From assembly GCA_003230015.1 (NCBI GenBank), contig QIGO01000155.1, positions 1-41,305 of the forward strand: a stretch of 41,305 nucleotides of DNA, in the 5' to 3' direction. This DNA is from Alphaproteobacteria bacterium. Lineage in GTDB: Bacteria > Pseudomonadota > Alphaproteobacteria > UBA6615. How positions within the stretch are numbered: position 1 is the first letter of the stretch; each line of letters begins with the position of its first letter. The translations under genes were made by a program, and so were the position numbers. This document shows, in pieces, positions 8,650 to 17,522 of this stretch. Below the pieces are notes generated by a model, which had not been told where the DNA came from, ran no database searches, and saw only the letters and a list, made by a program, of their open reading frames with translations.

Positions 8650-9201
8650 ATGCCGCAGCGTTGGCTTTCGGCTTTGCTCCTGTCCATGGCCATGTGGTTT
8701 GCGACGCCCGACAGCCTAGCGGCGGCCGAACACCCGTTTGTGCTGACGCCCCAACTGAAGGCCCAGCTTGCGCAACTGGACGTCCTGCGCGGCGCCGACT
8801 TCGATCCGTTGGATTTCGGCGGCAAGGCCGTCCTGGTAGGTTTTTTTGCTAGCTGGTGCGTGCCTTGCCGCAAGGGTTTCATCGAGCAGCGCAAGCTTCT
8901 CGATCGGCTGGGCCGCGACCGCCTGAAGATCCTAGCCGTCAACTGGTTCGAAGATGCCACCCGCTATCCCGGTGAATCCATGCGGCTCAACCGTCTCCTC
9001 GATCGCATAACCCCCGGCATCACGGCCCTGGAGGGCAACCAAGCGGTCTATGACGCTTTTGGCCGTTTCCGCGGTCTCCCGGCAATATTCGTGTTTGATC
9101 GCACGGGTCGGGAGATCTATCGGTTCATGTATCTTGGCGGCCCCGGTAACGTTAACGCCGACTACCAGACAATCCGCACCCTGCTCGAAGCTCTCTCCTA
9201 A
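8650..9201 (+). CDS. TlpA-like thioredoxin-domain protein
   Basis: Signal peptide, GFFASWCVPCRKGF, RGLPAIFVFDRTGRE. Confidence 0.85.
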   Translation: MPQRWLSALLLSMAMWFATPDSLAAAEHPFVLTPQLKAQLAQLDVLRGADFDPLDFGGKAVLVGFFASWCVPCRKGFIEQRKLLDRLGRDRLKILAVNWFEDATRYPGESMRLNRLLDRITPGITALEGNQAVYDAFGRFRGLPAIFVFDRTGREIYRFMYLGGPGNVNADYQTIRTLLEALS

Positions 9202-9319
9202 CGGTATCGCCTCACACATTGTTGAGTCACGGTGACCAATATAGGTGCTTCGACTGGTTTATGATCAGAAACGCTTAACACGCCGGGGAACCGTCTCCGC
9301 CAACCTTGGGAAAGCCGCA

Positions 9320-10342
9320 ATGACCACTGCAAGAACAGCCACGACCCGAATCGCGGTCGGATTCGCTATGGGCCTTATGGCCCTCACAGCGTCAAGTTTA
9401 AGCCAGGCCCAGCCGCAGCTCTGGCAGTCCGAATGGCCACGCACGGACTTCGACAACACCAGCATCGACTACAGCGAGATCCTGTCGGGCGGTCCGCCCA
9501 AGGACGGCATCCCAGCGATCGATGATCCCCAATTCGGGACCATTGCCGATGGCGAGGCATATCTCGCCGATACCGAGCCGGTCGCCAGCATCGTGGTCAA
9601 TGGCAACGCCCGCGCCTATCCCATTTCGATCTTGATGTGGCATGAGATCGTCAATGACGAGTTCGACGGCCTGCCTGTGTCGATGACCTTCTGTCCCCTG
9701 TGCAACTCCGTCATTGCATTCGATCGGCGCGTTGGCGATCAGGTGCTGGACTTCGGCACCACCGGCAAACTGCGTTTTTCGGACTTGGTCATGTATGACC
9801 GCCAGACGGAGAGCTGGTGGCAACAGTTCCTCGGCGAGGCTGTCGTCGGCGAAATGACCGGACAGTTATTGAAAATGATTCCGTCACGGACGGAGTCTTT
9901 CGCCAAATACAAAGAACGCTTCCCCACCGGCGAGGTCATGCTGGTTCCCACTAATTTCCGCCGGTCGTATGGCGAGAACCCCTACGTCGGATATGACAGC
10001 TCAGCGCAACCCTTCCTATTTCGCGGTGAGTCTCCCAAGGACATCGCGCCTATGGCTTATGTCCTCGCCATTGGCAAGGAGGCATGGAGCTTGGATCTTC
10101 TTAAGGAACAGCGCCGCATCGAGATGGATGATGGCACTGTCATCACCTGGGAGCCCGGCATGAATGCGAGTATGGACGCCCGGGTGATCTCGCAAGGGCA
10201 AGATCTGGGCAATGTTGCCGTGCAGCGGCGCAACGCCGACGGAGAAATGGTAGACGTCGTACACGACCTCACTTTCTCCTTTGCCTTCAATGCGTTCAAC
10301 CCCGGCGCACCGATCTATCAGGCATGGCCGCCGGAAAGTTAA
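9320..10342 (+). CDS. DUF3179 domain-containing protein
   Basis: Signal-peptide-like start MTTARTATTRIAVGFAMGLMALTASSLSQA; DUF3179-type MTFCPLCNSVIAFDRRV and FGTTGKLRFSDLVMYDRQTESWWQQF. Confidence 0.85.
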   Translation: MTTARTATTRIAVGFAMGLMALTASSLSQAQPQLWQSEWPRTDFDNTSIDYSEILSGGPPKDGIPAIDDPQFGTIADGEAYLADTEPVASIVVNGNARAYPISILMWHEIVNDEFDGLPVSMTFCPLCNSVIAFDRRVGDQVLDFGTTGKLRFSDLVMYDRQTESWWQQFLGEAVVGEMTGQLLKMIPSRTESFAKYKERFPTGEVMLVPTNFRRSYGENPYVGYDSSAQPFLFRGESPKDIAPMAYVLAIGKEAWSLDLLKEQRRIEMDDGTVITWEPGMNASMDARVISQGQDLGNVAVQRRNADGEMVDVVHDLTFSFAFNAFNPGAPIYQAWPPES

Positions 10343-10380
10343 GCAGATAGCGTATGGCGCCAGAGCTTATTGTTACAGCT

Positions 10381-10455
10381 AGAGTGTTTCCAGGAAAAGC
10401 GGACACCGCTTTTCCGCCAGCAAACACGCTAAATGGTTTTGAGTCCATCAAAACC
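10381..10455. repeat. Double-hairpin intergenic palindromic element
   Basis: GGAAAAGCGG-ACA-CCGCTTTTCC (10393-10415, perfect 10-bp stem) flanked by AGAGTGTTT/AAACACGCT; second hairpin GGTTTTGA-GTCCA-TCAAAACC (10435-10455). Confidence 0.8.
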
Positions 10456-10491
10456 AGACCCTGGGGCAATGGCGCCATCACGCCACCCACG

Positions 10492-11528
10492 ATGAGCATC
10501 TTCATGCGACTCATCCCATCAACCACCCACGGGAAGGTTATAGCGGGTGGCTTGATTGCGGTGCTGCTGATCGCTTTCATCGTCACAAGACAGTCGGGCG
10601 AGGCGTCGTTTGCCACCAAATTTGCCTGGCCACAAACCGATTTCTCCCAATTTTCTCCCAATCGAATGTTGATTTCGGTGAGATCCTGTCCGGTGGTCCG
10701 CCCAAGGACGGTATCCCATCGATTGACGATCCAATATTCGCCACCATCGCCGACGTAAAAGACTTCCTCACCGATACCGAGCCGGTCGCCAGCATAGTCA
10801 TCAACGGCGACGCTCGGGCCTATCCCATGTCGATAATGATCTGGCACGAGATCGTCAATGACGAGGTCGGCGGTGTCCCCGTATCCATGACCTTCTGTCC
10901 CTTGTGCAATTCCGTCATCGCCTTCGACCGGCGCGTCGACGGCCAAATTCTGGACTTCGGAACCACCGGAAAACTGCGTTTTTCGGACCTGATCATGTAT
11001 GACCGGCAAACCGAGAGCTGGTGGCAACAATTCATCGGTGAAGGCATTGTCGGCGAGATGACGGGACAGCGCTTGCAGATGATACCCTCACGCACGGAAT
11101 CATTCGCGCGGTTCAAGGAACGCTTCCCCAACGGCCAGGTCCTGCTCCCGCCCCAGGGTGCGCGACGCTCATACGGCCAGAACCCCTATGTCGGATACGA
11201 CTCGTCGTCGAAGCCATTCATGTTCCGTGGAAAGTCGCCCGAAAACATCGCGCCCATGGCCTACGTCGTGGCTGTTGGCGACCAGGCCTGGAGTCTCGAT
11301 CTGCTCAAAAAAGACCGTCGTATCGAGACCGGCAACGGCCTGATTATTTCCTGGGAGCCGGGCATGAACTCAACGATGGACGCACGGGTAATTTCCCAGG
11401 GGCAGGATCTCGGCAATGTGGTTGTACAGCGCCGCAATACCGCCGGAGAGTTGGAAGACGTCGTGCACGACCTCACTTTTTCCTTTGCTTTCAACGCCTT
11501 CAACCCAGGCGGCACAATCCATCAATAG
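10492..11528 (+). pseudogene. Second DUF3179 gene, frameshifted by an 11-bp tandem duplication
   Basis: Frame 1 reads MSIFMRLIP...FAWPQTDFSQ up to about 10650; homology resumes in another frame as SNVDFGEILSGGPPKDGIPSIDDP...MTFCPLCNSVIAFDRRV... to 11528. Confidence 0.85.
10641..10662 (+). repeat. 11-bp perfect tandem duplication TTTCTCCCAAT x2
   Basis: Read directly: 10641-10651 and 10652-10662 are identical; deleting one copy restores the DUF3179 frame. Confidence 0.95.
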
Positions 11529-11597
11529 GCGCCACGACCAAACAAGTGGCTGCGGCGTAGAACTTCGAATCCGGATTGGCGAAGCACGTAAAACCGA

Positions 11598-12113
11598 TCA
11601 CTCATCTTCCTCCGTGCCGCGGAACGAACCGATAAGCATCACCGCCACGCCAATGAAAATAGCGGTATCGGCAAGGTTGAAGGTTGGCCAGCGATATTGT
11701 CCCACAAAGAAATCCAGGAAATCCGTCACGGCCCCGGCCCGGACGCGATCCAATATATTTCCCAGCGCGCCGCCGACAATCATGCCAATGCCGATAACAT
11801 CCCATACCGCGGTTGACCGCCACAGCCAAACCAGCAGGAAGATGACAACGGCAAGCGACAGAGCCGTGATCACCATCGGACCGGCCGGTCCCAGGCCGCT
11901 TAGAAAGCCGAAACTCACGCCTCGATTATAGCCCAGGACCAGGTTGAAGAACGGTGTCACCGGGATGATCCGCGGCGGATCCATCACCACGGCAACCATC
12001 AGCCACTTGGAGAACTGGTCGACGCCCAGCGCCACCAACGCAATCAGCAGTCCTTGTTTGACCTGGCGCGTCGGCGCCAATACCCGCGCGGCTATGCTCG
12101 CCCTGGCTTTCAT
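11598..12113 (-). CDS. lspA: Lipoprotein signal peptidase (signal peptidase II)
   Basis: GVDQFSKWLM, NLVLGYNRGVSFGF, GGALGNILDRVRAGAVTDFLDF, FNLADTAIFIGV: classical LspA motifs. Confidence 0.93.
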   Translation of the reverse strand: MKARASIAARVLAPTRQVKQGLLIALVALGVDQFSKWLMVAVVMDPPRIIPVTPFFNLVLGYNRGVSFGFLSGLGPAGPMVITALSLAVVIFLLVWLWRSTAVWDVIGIGMIVGGALGNILDRVRAGAVTDFLDFFVGQYRWPTFNLADTAIFIGVAVMLIGSFRGTEEDE

Positions 12114-12224
12114 CGAACTCCCTCATCTCTACGTTCCGGCCCGGAGTGTAGATGTATGTTTTCAAGAATGCCCCAAGAAAATCCGCCACCCGGCGCCATC
12201 ACCGGGTCCGCCTTGTCCTCGGGT

Positions 12225-12674
12225 CTAGTGGGCTTCTTCGGGTTCGAGGTGGTTTACATGCAGGCATTGTGAATGATCGCTTAACACCTCGATGACACGG
12301 CAGTCGGCAACCTGGCCCCCCGCGCATTGCTCGACCATTCTGTTTAATTCCGCCTTCAGGGCCAGCAACCGTGCGATCCGGCTTTCGACTTCCTGCAGTT
12401 GGGATCGGGCGATACTGTCCGCTGAATCACAGGGCTGCTCGCCGCTATCGGCCAGTCTCAGCAATTGTCGGATCGCTTCGAGGGGAAAGCCCAGCTGCCT
12501 GCCATGGCGTATAAAAGCCAGCCGCTCGATATGCCGTGCCCCGTAGCGGCGCTGGTTACCCGCCGTTCGGTCAGGCGTCGGCATCAGCCCGACTTTTTCG
12601 TAATACCTGATGGTCTGGACCTTGCAGCCGGTGTCTTTGGCCAGCCGCCCTATCGTATAGCTTTGTTCCATCAT
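12225..12674 (-). CDS. MerR-family heavy-metal regulator (CadR/PbrR-like)
   Basis: YTIGRLAKDTGCKVQTIRYYEKVGLMP; C-terminal Cys/His-rich metal-binding tail ...QCAGGQVADCRVIEVLSDHSQCLHVNH. Confidence 0.9.
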   Translation of the reverse strand: MMEQSYTIGRLAKDTGCKVQTIRYYEKVGLMPTPDRTAGNQRRYGARHIERLAFIRHGRQLGFPLEAIRQLLRLADSGEQPCDSADSIARSQLQEVESRIARLLALKAELNRMVEQCAGGQVADCRVIEVLSDHSQCLHVNHLEPEEAH

Positions 12675-12686
12675 CGAAATTTTTCC

Positions 12687-12717
12687 TTGAACCTACAGTC
12701 GCTGTAGCTCCTATATT
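12687..12717. promoter_or_regulatory. MerR-type operator/promoter: TTGAAC-19 bp-TATATT with dyad CTACAG-TCG-CTGTAG
   Basis: Perfect 6-bp inverted repeat (12693-12698/12702-12707) inside a 19-bp spacer, between merR-like gene and divergent P-type ATPase. Confidence 0.85.
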
Positions 12718-12856
12718 TAGAGCTAACACGGTTTCCGGACCAGGTCAAAGGCAGAAAATCCCCAAAACCCGGGAGATTCCTCCTCTGAAATAGGTCGCCG
12801 GGGCCCGTATCTGACATTCCTTTTAGCTCAAATAGACATTGGGCTGGAGTATTTCC

Positions 12857-15190
12857 ATGTCAACGCACCAAAAGCACCAACACAGCCACAAGCCCGAAAC
12901 CCAGGCATCGTCTGGCGGCGATTGCTGCAGCACGGCAGTATACAACATCGCCGGCACCGCCGGTTCGAGCCGATATCGTTACACTTTCGCGGTTCAGGGG
13001 CTCGATTGCGCCGAAGAGGTCTCGGCGCTCAAAAAGGTGGTTGGACCGGTCGCGGGCGGGCATGAGCATCTGGCTTTCGATGTCCTCAACGGCCGCATGA
13101 TGGTGCTCGAAGACGCCGGCACGGTAACCGCCGAGGAAATTCGTAAAGCGGTGCAAAGGACCGGCATGAGTGCCGTCGAATGGCGCGAGGGCGACGTTGA
13201 GGCCAAGCAGGCGAGCGAGAGGCACCACCGTGTTCAAACCTGGCTGACAGCACTCAGCGGCGTGTCCCTATTCACCGGATTAGCCCTGCATATCTGGCTC
13301 GCCGGCGGCTTTGGCGCCCATGACGGGCAGCCGACGCCGTTGCCTGAAATCATTGCCTATATCTTGGCTATTGGATTCGGCGCCCGCTTCGTCGTCGTCA
13401 AGGCCTGGTATGCCGCCCGCGGCCTGCGGCCGGATATGAACTTGCTCATGGTCATCGCGGTCTCCGGCGCCATCGGCATCGGCGTCTGGTTTGAGGCGGC
13501 GGCAATCAGTTTCCTGTTCGCCTTGTCGCTGCTGCTGGAAAGCTGGAGCGTCGGTCGCGCCCGCCGCGCCATCGCTCAATTGCTCGATCTGGCGCCGCCC
13601 ACGGCGCGCGTAATATTCGATTCCGGCGAGGAAAAAGAAGTTCCGGCGGCCCAGGTAGCGGTCGGATCGCGCTTTGTCGTCAAGCCGGGGGAGAAAATCG
13701 CCCTCGACGGCACGGTCCTGATGGGCATCAGCGCTGTGAACCAAGCGCCCATCACCGGCGAGAGCGTCCCGGCCTTGAAGGAGCCCGGCGCCGATGTTTT
13801 CGCCGGCACCATCAACGGCGAAGGCGCCATCGAGGTGGAAAGCACCAAGGCGTCCAACGATACCACGCTGGCGCGTATCATCCGCCTGATCGAGGAAGCC
13901 CAGGGCCGCCGCGCCGCCGCCGAGCAATGGGTTGAAAAATTCGCCCGCGTCTACACGCCCCTGGTCATCGTCCTGGCGATCGCCGTGTTTGCGCTGCCGC
14001 CGCTGCTGTTCGGTGGCATATGGGCCGAGTGGTTCTATCGCGCGCTGGTATTGCTGGTGATTGCCTGCCCCTGCGCCCTGGTGATTTCGACGCCGGTCAG
14101 CATCGTCTCCTCGCTGGCCGCGGCCGCCCGTCAGGGCGTGCTGGTCAAGGGCGGCACATATATCGAACAGCCCGCCCACCTCAAGGCCATCGCCTTCGAC
14201 AAAACCGGAACCCTGACGCGCGGCGAGCCGGCTGTGGCGGGTATCATCCCGCTCAACGGCCACACCGACGCCGAACTGCTGGAGCGCGCCGCCGCCCTGG
14301 AGGCACGCTCCAGCCATCCTCTTGCCCAGGCGATCCTGGACCGCGCCGCCCGCGCCAACATCGCGGTAACACCGGCGCAGGATGTGCAGGTGCTGCCGGG
14401 CAAGGGCGTCACCGGACGTTTTAAGGGTGAGGAATTCTGGCTCGGCTCCCATCGCTACTTGATGGAGCGCGGCCAGGAGACGGCCGAAACCAAGGCCCAG
14501 GCCGAGGTGCTGGAACGCCAGGGACGGACGGTTGTGGTGATCGGCAGTGACTCGCATGTTTGCGGTCTGATCGCGGTCGCCGATACGGTTCGCCCGGCTG
14601 CCCGAGAGGTCATCGCGGCATTGCGTGCCCGCGGGGTCGAGCATCTGATCATGCTCACCGGCGACAATCGGGCCACCGGCGAGGCCATCGCCCGCGAAGT
14701 CGGCATCGACGAGGTTCATGCCGAACTGCTGCCCGAGGACAAGGTCGCGGCGGTTGAGGCGTTGGTCGAAAAATACGGCACGGTGGCGATGGTCGGCGAT
14801 GGTGTTAACGACGCGCCGGCCATGGCACGGGCGAGCTTTGGCATCGCCATGGGCGCCATGGGCAGCGACGCGGCCATCGAGACCGCTGATATCGCGCTGA
14901 TGACCGATGATTTGGCCAAATTGCCGTGGCTGGTCGGCCACTCCAAACGAACGCTGGCCATTATCCGCGCCAACATCGTCTTTTCGCTGGGCGTCAAGGC
15001 TGCCTTCGCCATCCTCGCCTTTGCCGGCATTGCCACCCTGTGGGGGGCCATTGCTGCCGATGTCGGCGCTTCGCTCTTGGTCGTCGCCAACGCCATGCGA
15101 CTGCTTAACCAACGGCAGATGACCAAGGAAAAGCCCCCCTCACTGGCGGCGGAGCCTGCTCCTGCCCAGCGCATGGCCCATGGGCATTAA
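12857..15190 (+). CDS. cadA: Heavy-metal-translocating P1B-type ATPase (Cd/Zn/Pb, CadA/ZntA-like)
   Basis: CPCALVISTPVS, DKTGTLTRGEP, SSHPLA, MLTGDNRATGEAIA, MVGDGVNDAPA; N-terminal HMA-like GLDCAEEV. Confidence 0.93.
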   Translation: MSTHQKHQHSHKPETQASSGGDCCSTAVYNIAGTAGSSRYRYTFAVQGLDCAEEVSALKKVVGPVAGGHEHLAFDVLNGRMMVLEDAGTVTAEEIRKAVQRTGMSAVEWREGDVEAKQASERHHRVQTWLTALSGVSLFTGLALHIWLAGGFGAHDGQPTPLPEIIAYILAIGFGARFVVVKAWYAARGLRPDMNLLMVIAVSGAIGIGVWFEAAAISFLFALSLLLESWSVGRARRAIAQLLDLAPPTARVIFDSGEEKEVPAAQVAVGSRFVVKPGEKIALDGTVLMGISAVNQAPITGESVPALKEPGADVFAGTINGEGAIEVESTKASNDTTLARIIRLIEEAQGRRAAAEQWVEKFARVYTPLVIVLAIAVFALPPLLFGGIWAEWFYRALVLLVIACPCALVISTPVSIVSSLAAAARQGVLVKGGTYIEQPAHLKAIAFDKTGTLTRGEPAVAGIIPLNGHTDAELLERAAALEARSSHPLAQAILDRAARANIAVTPAQDVQVLPGKGVTGRFKGEEFWLGSHRYLMERGQETAETKAQAEVLERQGRTVVVIGSDSHVCGLIAVADTVRPAAREVIAALRARGVEHLIMLTGDNRATGEAIAREVGIDEVHAELLPEDKVAAVEALVEKYGTVAMVGDGVNDAPAMARASFGIAMGAMGSDAAIETADIALMTDDLAKLPWLVGHSKRTLAIIRANIVFSLGVKAAFAILAFAGIATLWGAIAADVGASLLVVANAMRLLNQRQMTKEKPPSLAAEPAPAQRMAHGH

Positions 15191-15195
15191 TAATT

Positions 15196-15223
15196 GCCGG
15201 CATTGATCGAGAACAATGCCGGC
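15196..15223. terminator. Hairpin downstream of the P1B-ATPase (putative terminator/stabiliser)
   Basis: GCCGGCATTG-ATCGAGAA-CAATGCCGGC, perfect 10-bp stem immediately after the stop codon; no clear T-tract. Confidence 0.6.
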
Positions 15224-15300
15224 TGGACACGATCAGGGCTATAGAAGCCTTTGGACCGAACAACATGCCGACCCAATGAGTATCGGTGCGGAGTAGTAAA

Positions 15301-15783
15301 ATGACTGATCAAGAACCTCGCCGGAATACACTTAGCGTTAGACCCCTTGCATTATTCACCGCCATCGCTATCGCCGGGGGCATCGCCACCGCATCACTCT
15401 CCGGGGCGGCAAACGCCGCCGCGATCACCGTTTACAAGTCCCCTTGGTGCGGTTGCTGTGCAAGTTGGGCGGAGCGTCTAGAGGCCGAAGGCCACACCCT
15501 GACGATCAATGACGTCGAGGACCTGGGCCAAATCAAGAAGTTGGCCGGCGTTCCCGAAGAACTGCAAGCTTGTCACACCGCCTCGGCGGAGGGTTATATC
15601 ATCGAGGGCCACGTACCGGCCAAGGAGCTCGCACGGCTACTCGCCGAACGCCCGGAGGCCAGGGGACTTGCCGTTCCGGGCATGCCGGGCGGATCGCTCG
15701 GTATGGAAGGCGGCGAGCCGGAGCCTTACGACGTCTTGCTCTTTGATGCCGATGGCACGACGACTGTCTACGCGCAATACTGA
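15301..15783 (+). CDS. DUF411 domain-containing (putative copper/metal-binding) periplasmic protein
   Basis: Signal peptide, ITVYKSPWCGCCASWAERLEAEGH..., ELQACHTASAEGYIIEGHVPAKELARLL. Confidence 0.88.
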   Translation: MTDQEPRRNTLSVRPLALFTAIAIAGGIATASLSGAANAAAITVYKSPWCGCCASWAERLEAEGHTLTINDVEDLGQIKKLAGVPEELQACHTASAEGYIIEGHVPAKELARLLAERPEARGLAVPGMPGGSLGMEGGEPEPYDVLLFDADGTTTVYAQY

Positions 15784-15936
15784 GGACGACGCCCGGTCGG
15801 TATATTGGTGACCCGCAAAGCAGCCCCCCGCTCCATCAACGGCCATGAATAACTCGAGATCGATAGAATCGACACACGTCTTGAATGCTGCGGCGGCAGG
15901 CTTTCGCGGAAACGGCCTGGATAACGGGATGAACTC

Positions 15937-17049
15937 TTGGCTGGATGGTCCATCGACGTGCTGAGAGCAAGGCATTTGATCGCGTTGGCTGTGTTGGCCT
16001 TCGGTTTGTTGGTTGCCCGCGGCGCCCAGGCGCATGGCGTCCTACGGCCCGATCAAAATCTTTGGACGGCTTGGAATCTTACCCCGGAGGTCACGCTCGG
16101 CACGCTGCTCGTGGCCGGCCTCTACATGACCGGTCTCTGGCGCCGGCAATATAAAACCGATCGCGCGCATCCCTGGCGGCATTTCTCCTTCTTCATCGGG
16201 CTCGCGGCGATCTTTCTCGCCCTTCAATCTCCCATCGACGCCATTGCCGAACGGATATTTCTGGTCCATCAGGTCCAGCACCTGTTGTTGCGCATGATCG
16301 GCCCGCTGGCGCTGTTCCTGGCCGCCCCGCAGGCGCTTCTGATCGCCGGCACGCCCGCTTGGGCACAACGCCGAATTGTCGCGCCCATCCTCACCAATGG
16401 CACCGTTCGCAACCTCTTCGGTATGCTCACTCATCCAGCACTGGTGACGGCACTTTTCATCGGCACCCTCTATTTCTGGCAGATTCCCCGCTTCCATAAC
16501 CAGGCCCTGCTAAACGACGCCATGCACTACCTCATGCATGTCAGTATGTTGATTCCGGGTCTGTTGTTTTTCTGGCGTATTTTCGATTCCCGACCGGCGC
16601 CCAAGGGCACCCGTTACGGCGTGCGCATTATGATGCTGTGGGTGATGATCCTCTCCAATATCGTCATTGGCTCCTATCTTGCGTTCAAGCAAGTGGTCCT
16701 TTACTCCGCCTATGCCGAACTCGGCCGTATTTGGGATATTTCTGCTCAAGCGGACGAGCTTTTCGGCGGCGCATTTATTTGGATACCCAGCAGCATGATG
16801 GGTGTTGTTACGGTCCTGATCGTGGTCCATATGTGGGGAAATCAGGAAACAAAAGACGAGAGCCGCCGCACTACCAGATTGCTGCGACAAGGCAATGGGC
16901 AAAACAATCTGTCAATAACGGCAGCCGACCTATACCGACAGACAGCCCGAAGAAACCGAGTTATGGCGCTCGGATATGCCAGCTTTGTGATCGTCGTATT
17001 CACCACGGCAATCACTATCGGAATATTCAGCCAGATTATGGGCTCTTGA
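15937..17049 (+). CDS. CtaG/Caa3-type cytochrome c oxidase assembly family membrane protein
   Basis: Multi-pass; HQVQHLLLRMIGPLALFLAAP, MHYLMHVSMLIPGLLFFW, LGRIWDISAQADELFGGAFIWIPSSMMG. Start is TTG at 15937 in the track; alternative starts possible. Confidence 0.85.
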   Translation: MAGWSIDVLRARHLIALAVLAFGLLVARGAQAHGVLRPDQNLWTAWNLTPEVTLGTLLVAGLYMTGLWRRQYKTDRAHPWRHFSFFIGLAAIFLALQSPIDAIAERIFLVHQVQHLLLRMIGPLALFLAAPQALLIAGTPAWAQRRIVAPILTNGTVRNLFGMLTHPALVTALFIGTLYFWQIPRFHNQALLNDAMHYLMHVSMLIPGLLFFWRIFDSRPAPKGTRYGVRIMMLWVMILSNIVIGSYLAFKQVVLYSAYAELGRIWDISAQADELFGGAFIWIPSSMMGVVTVLIVVHMWGNQETKDESRRTTRLLRQGNGQNNLSITAADLYRQTARRNRVMALGYASFVIVVFTTAITIGIFSQIMGS

Positions 17050-17522
17050 AGGCACCGTCGCGTTTCGCTGGCGTCCCTGCTCGCTCGACGGCAGGTGATT
17101 GCAGTTTACCGCCCCGCGCCCCGGCCACAGATAGGGCGAGCTGGCCCCTTGTTGATCGCGGCACGCCAACATTCGCCGGCGCTCGTTCTTGACCGTCACG
17201 CGTCGCCCTTGGTTGCCGCCAAGGAGTTCGAACTGCCGCCCGGCCCGCCCTTCGATCGCGACATGCCCGTCTGGATTGTTTGGCAAGTTGCGGGAGCTCC
17301 ACAGAAACCCAACATGGGCGCCGCGGCTTGAGCCGTCGGCACCAACCACCACCACGCAACCCTGCCGCGGCTCATATGGACTTCCGCCGCCTGCCGCCTC
17401 TCCAGGTCCCACCGCTGTTGCTCGGCCTGGGCGGCTTGTAGCCACGCCGGCCCAGCGCCCGTTCGGGCCACGGGATCCGCTGCAACCGTCGCGCGAACGA
17501 GCCAGTCCGGCGCCACGGGGCC

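Noticed and set aside
10827-11528. Independent 233-aa ORF starting at 10827
   Set aside because: The frame is open and homologous upstream to about 10662, so this is the 3' part of the frameshifted DUF3179 gene rather than a separate gene.
13280-15112. 610-aa ORF antisense to the P1B-ATPase
   Set aside because: Mirror-frame ORF produced by high GC3 of the real gene; low-complexity D/G/R/Q-rich sequence with no domain.
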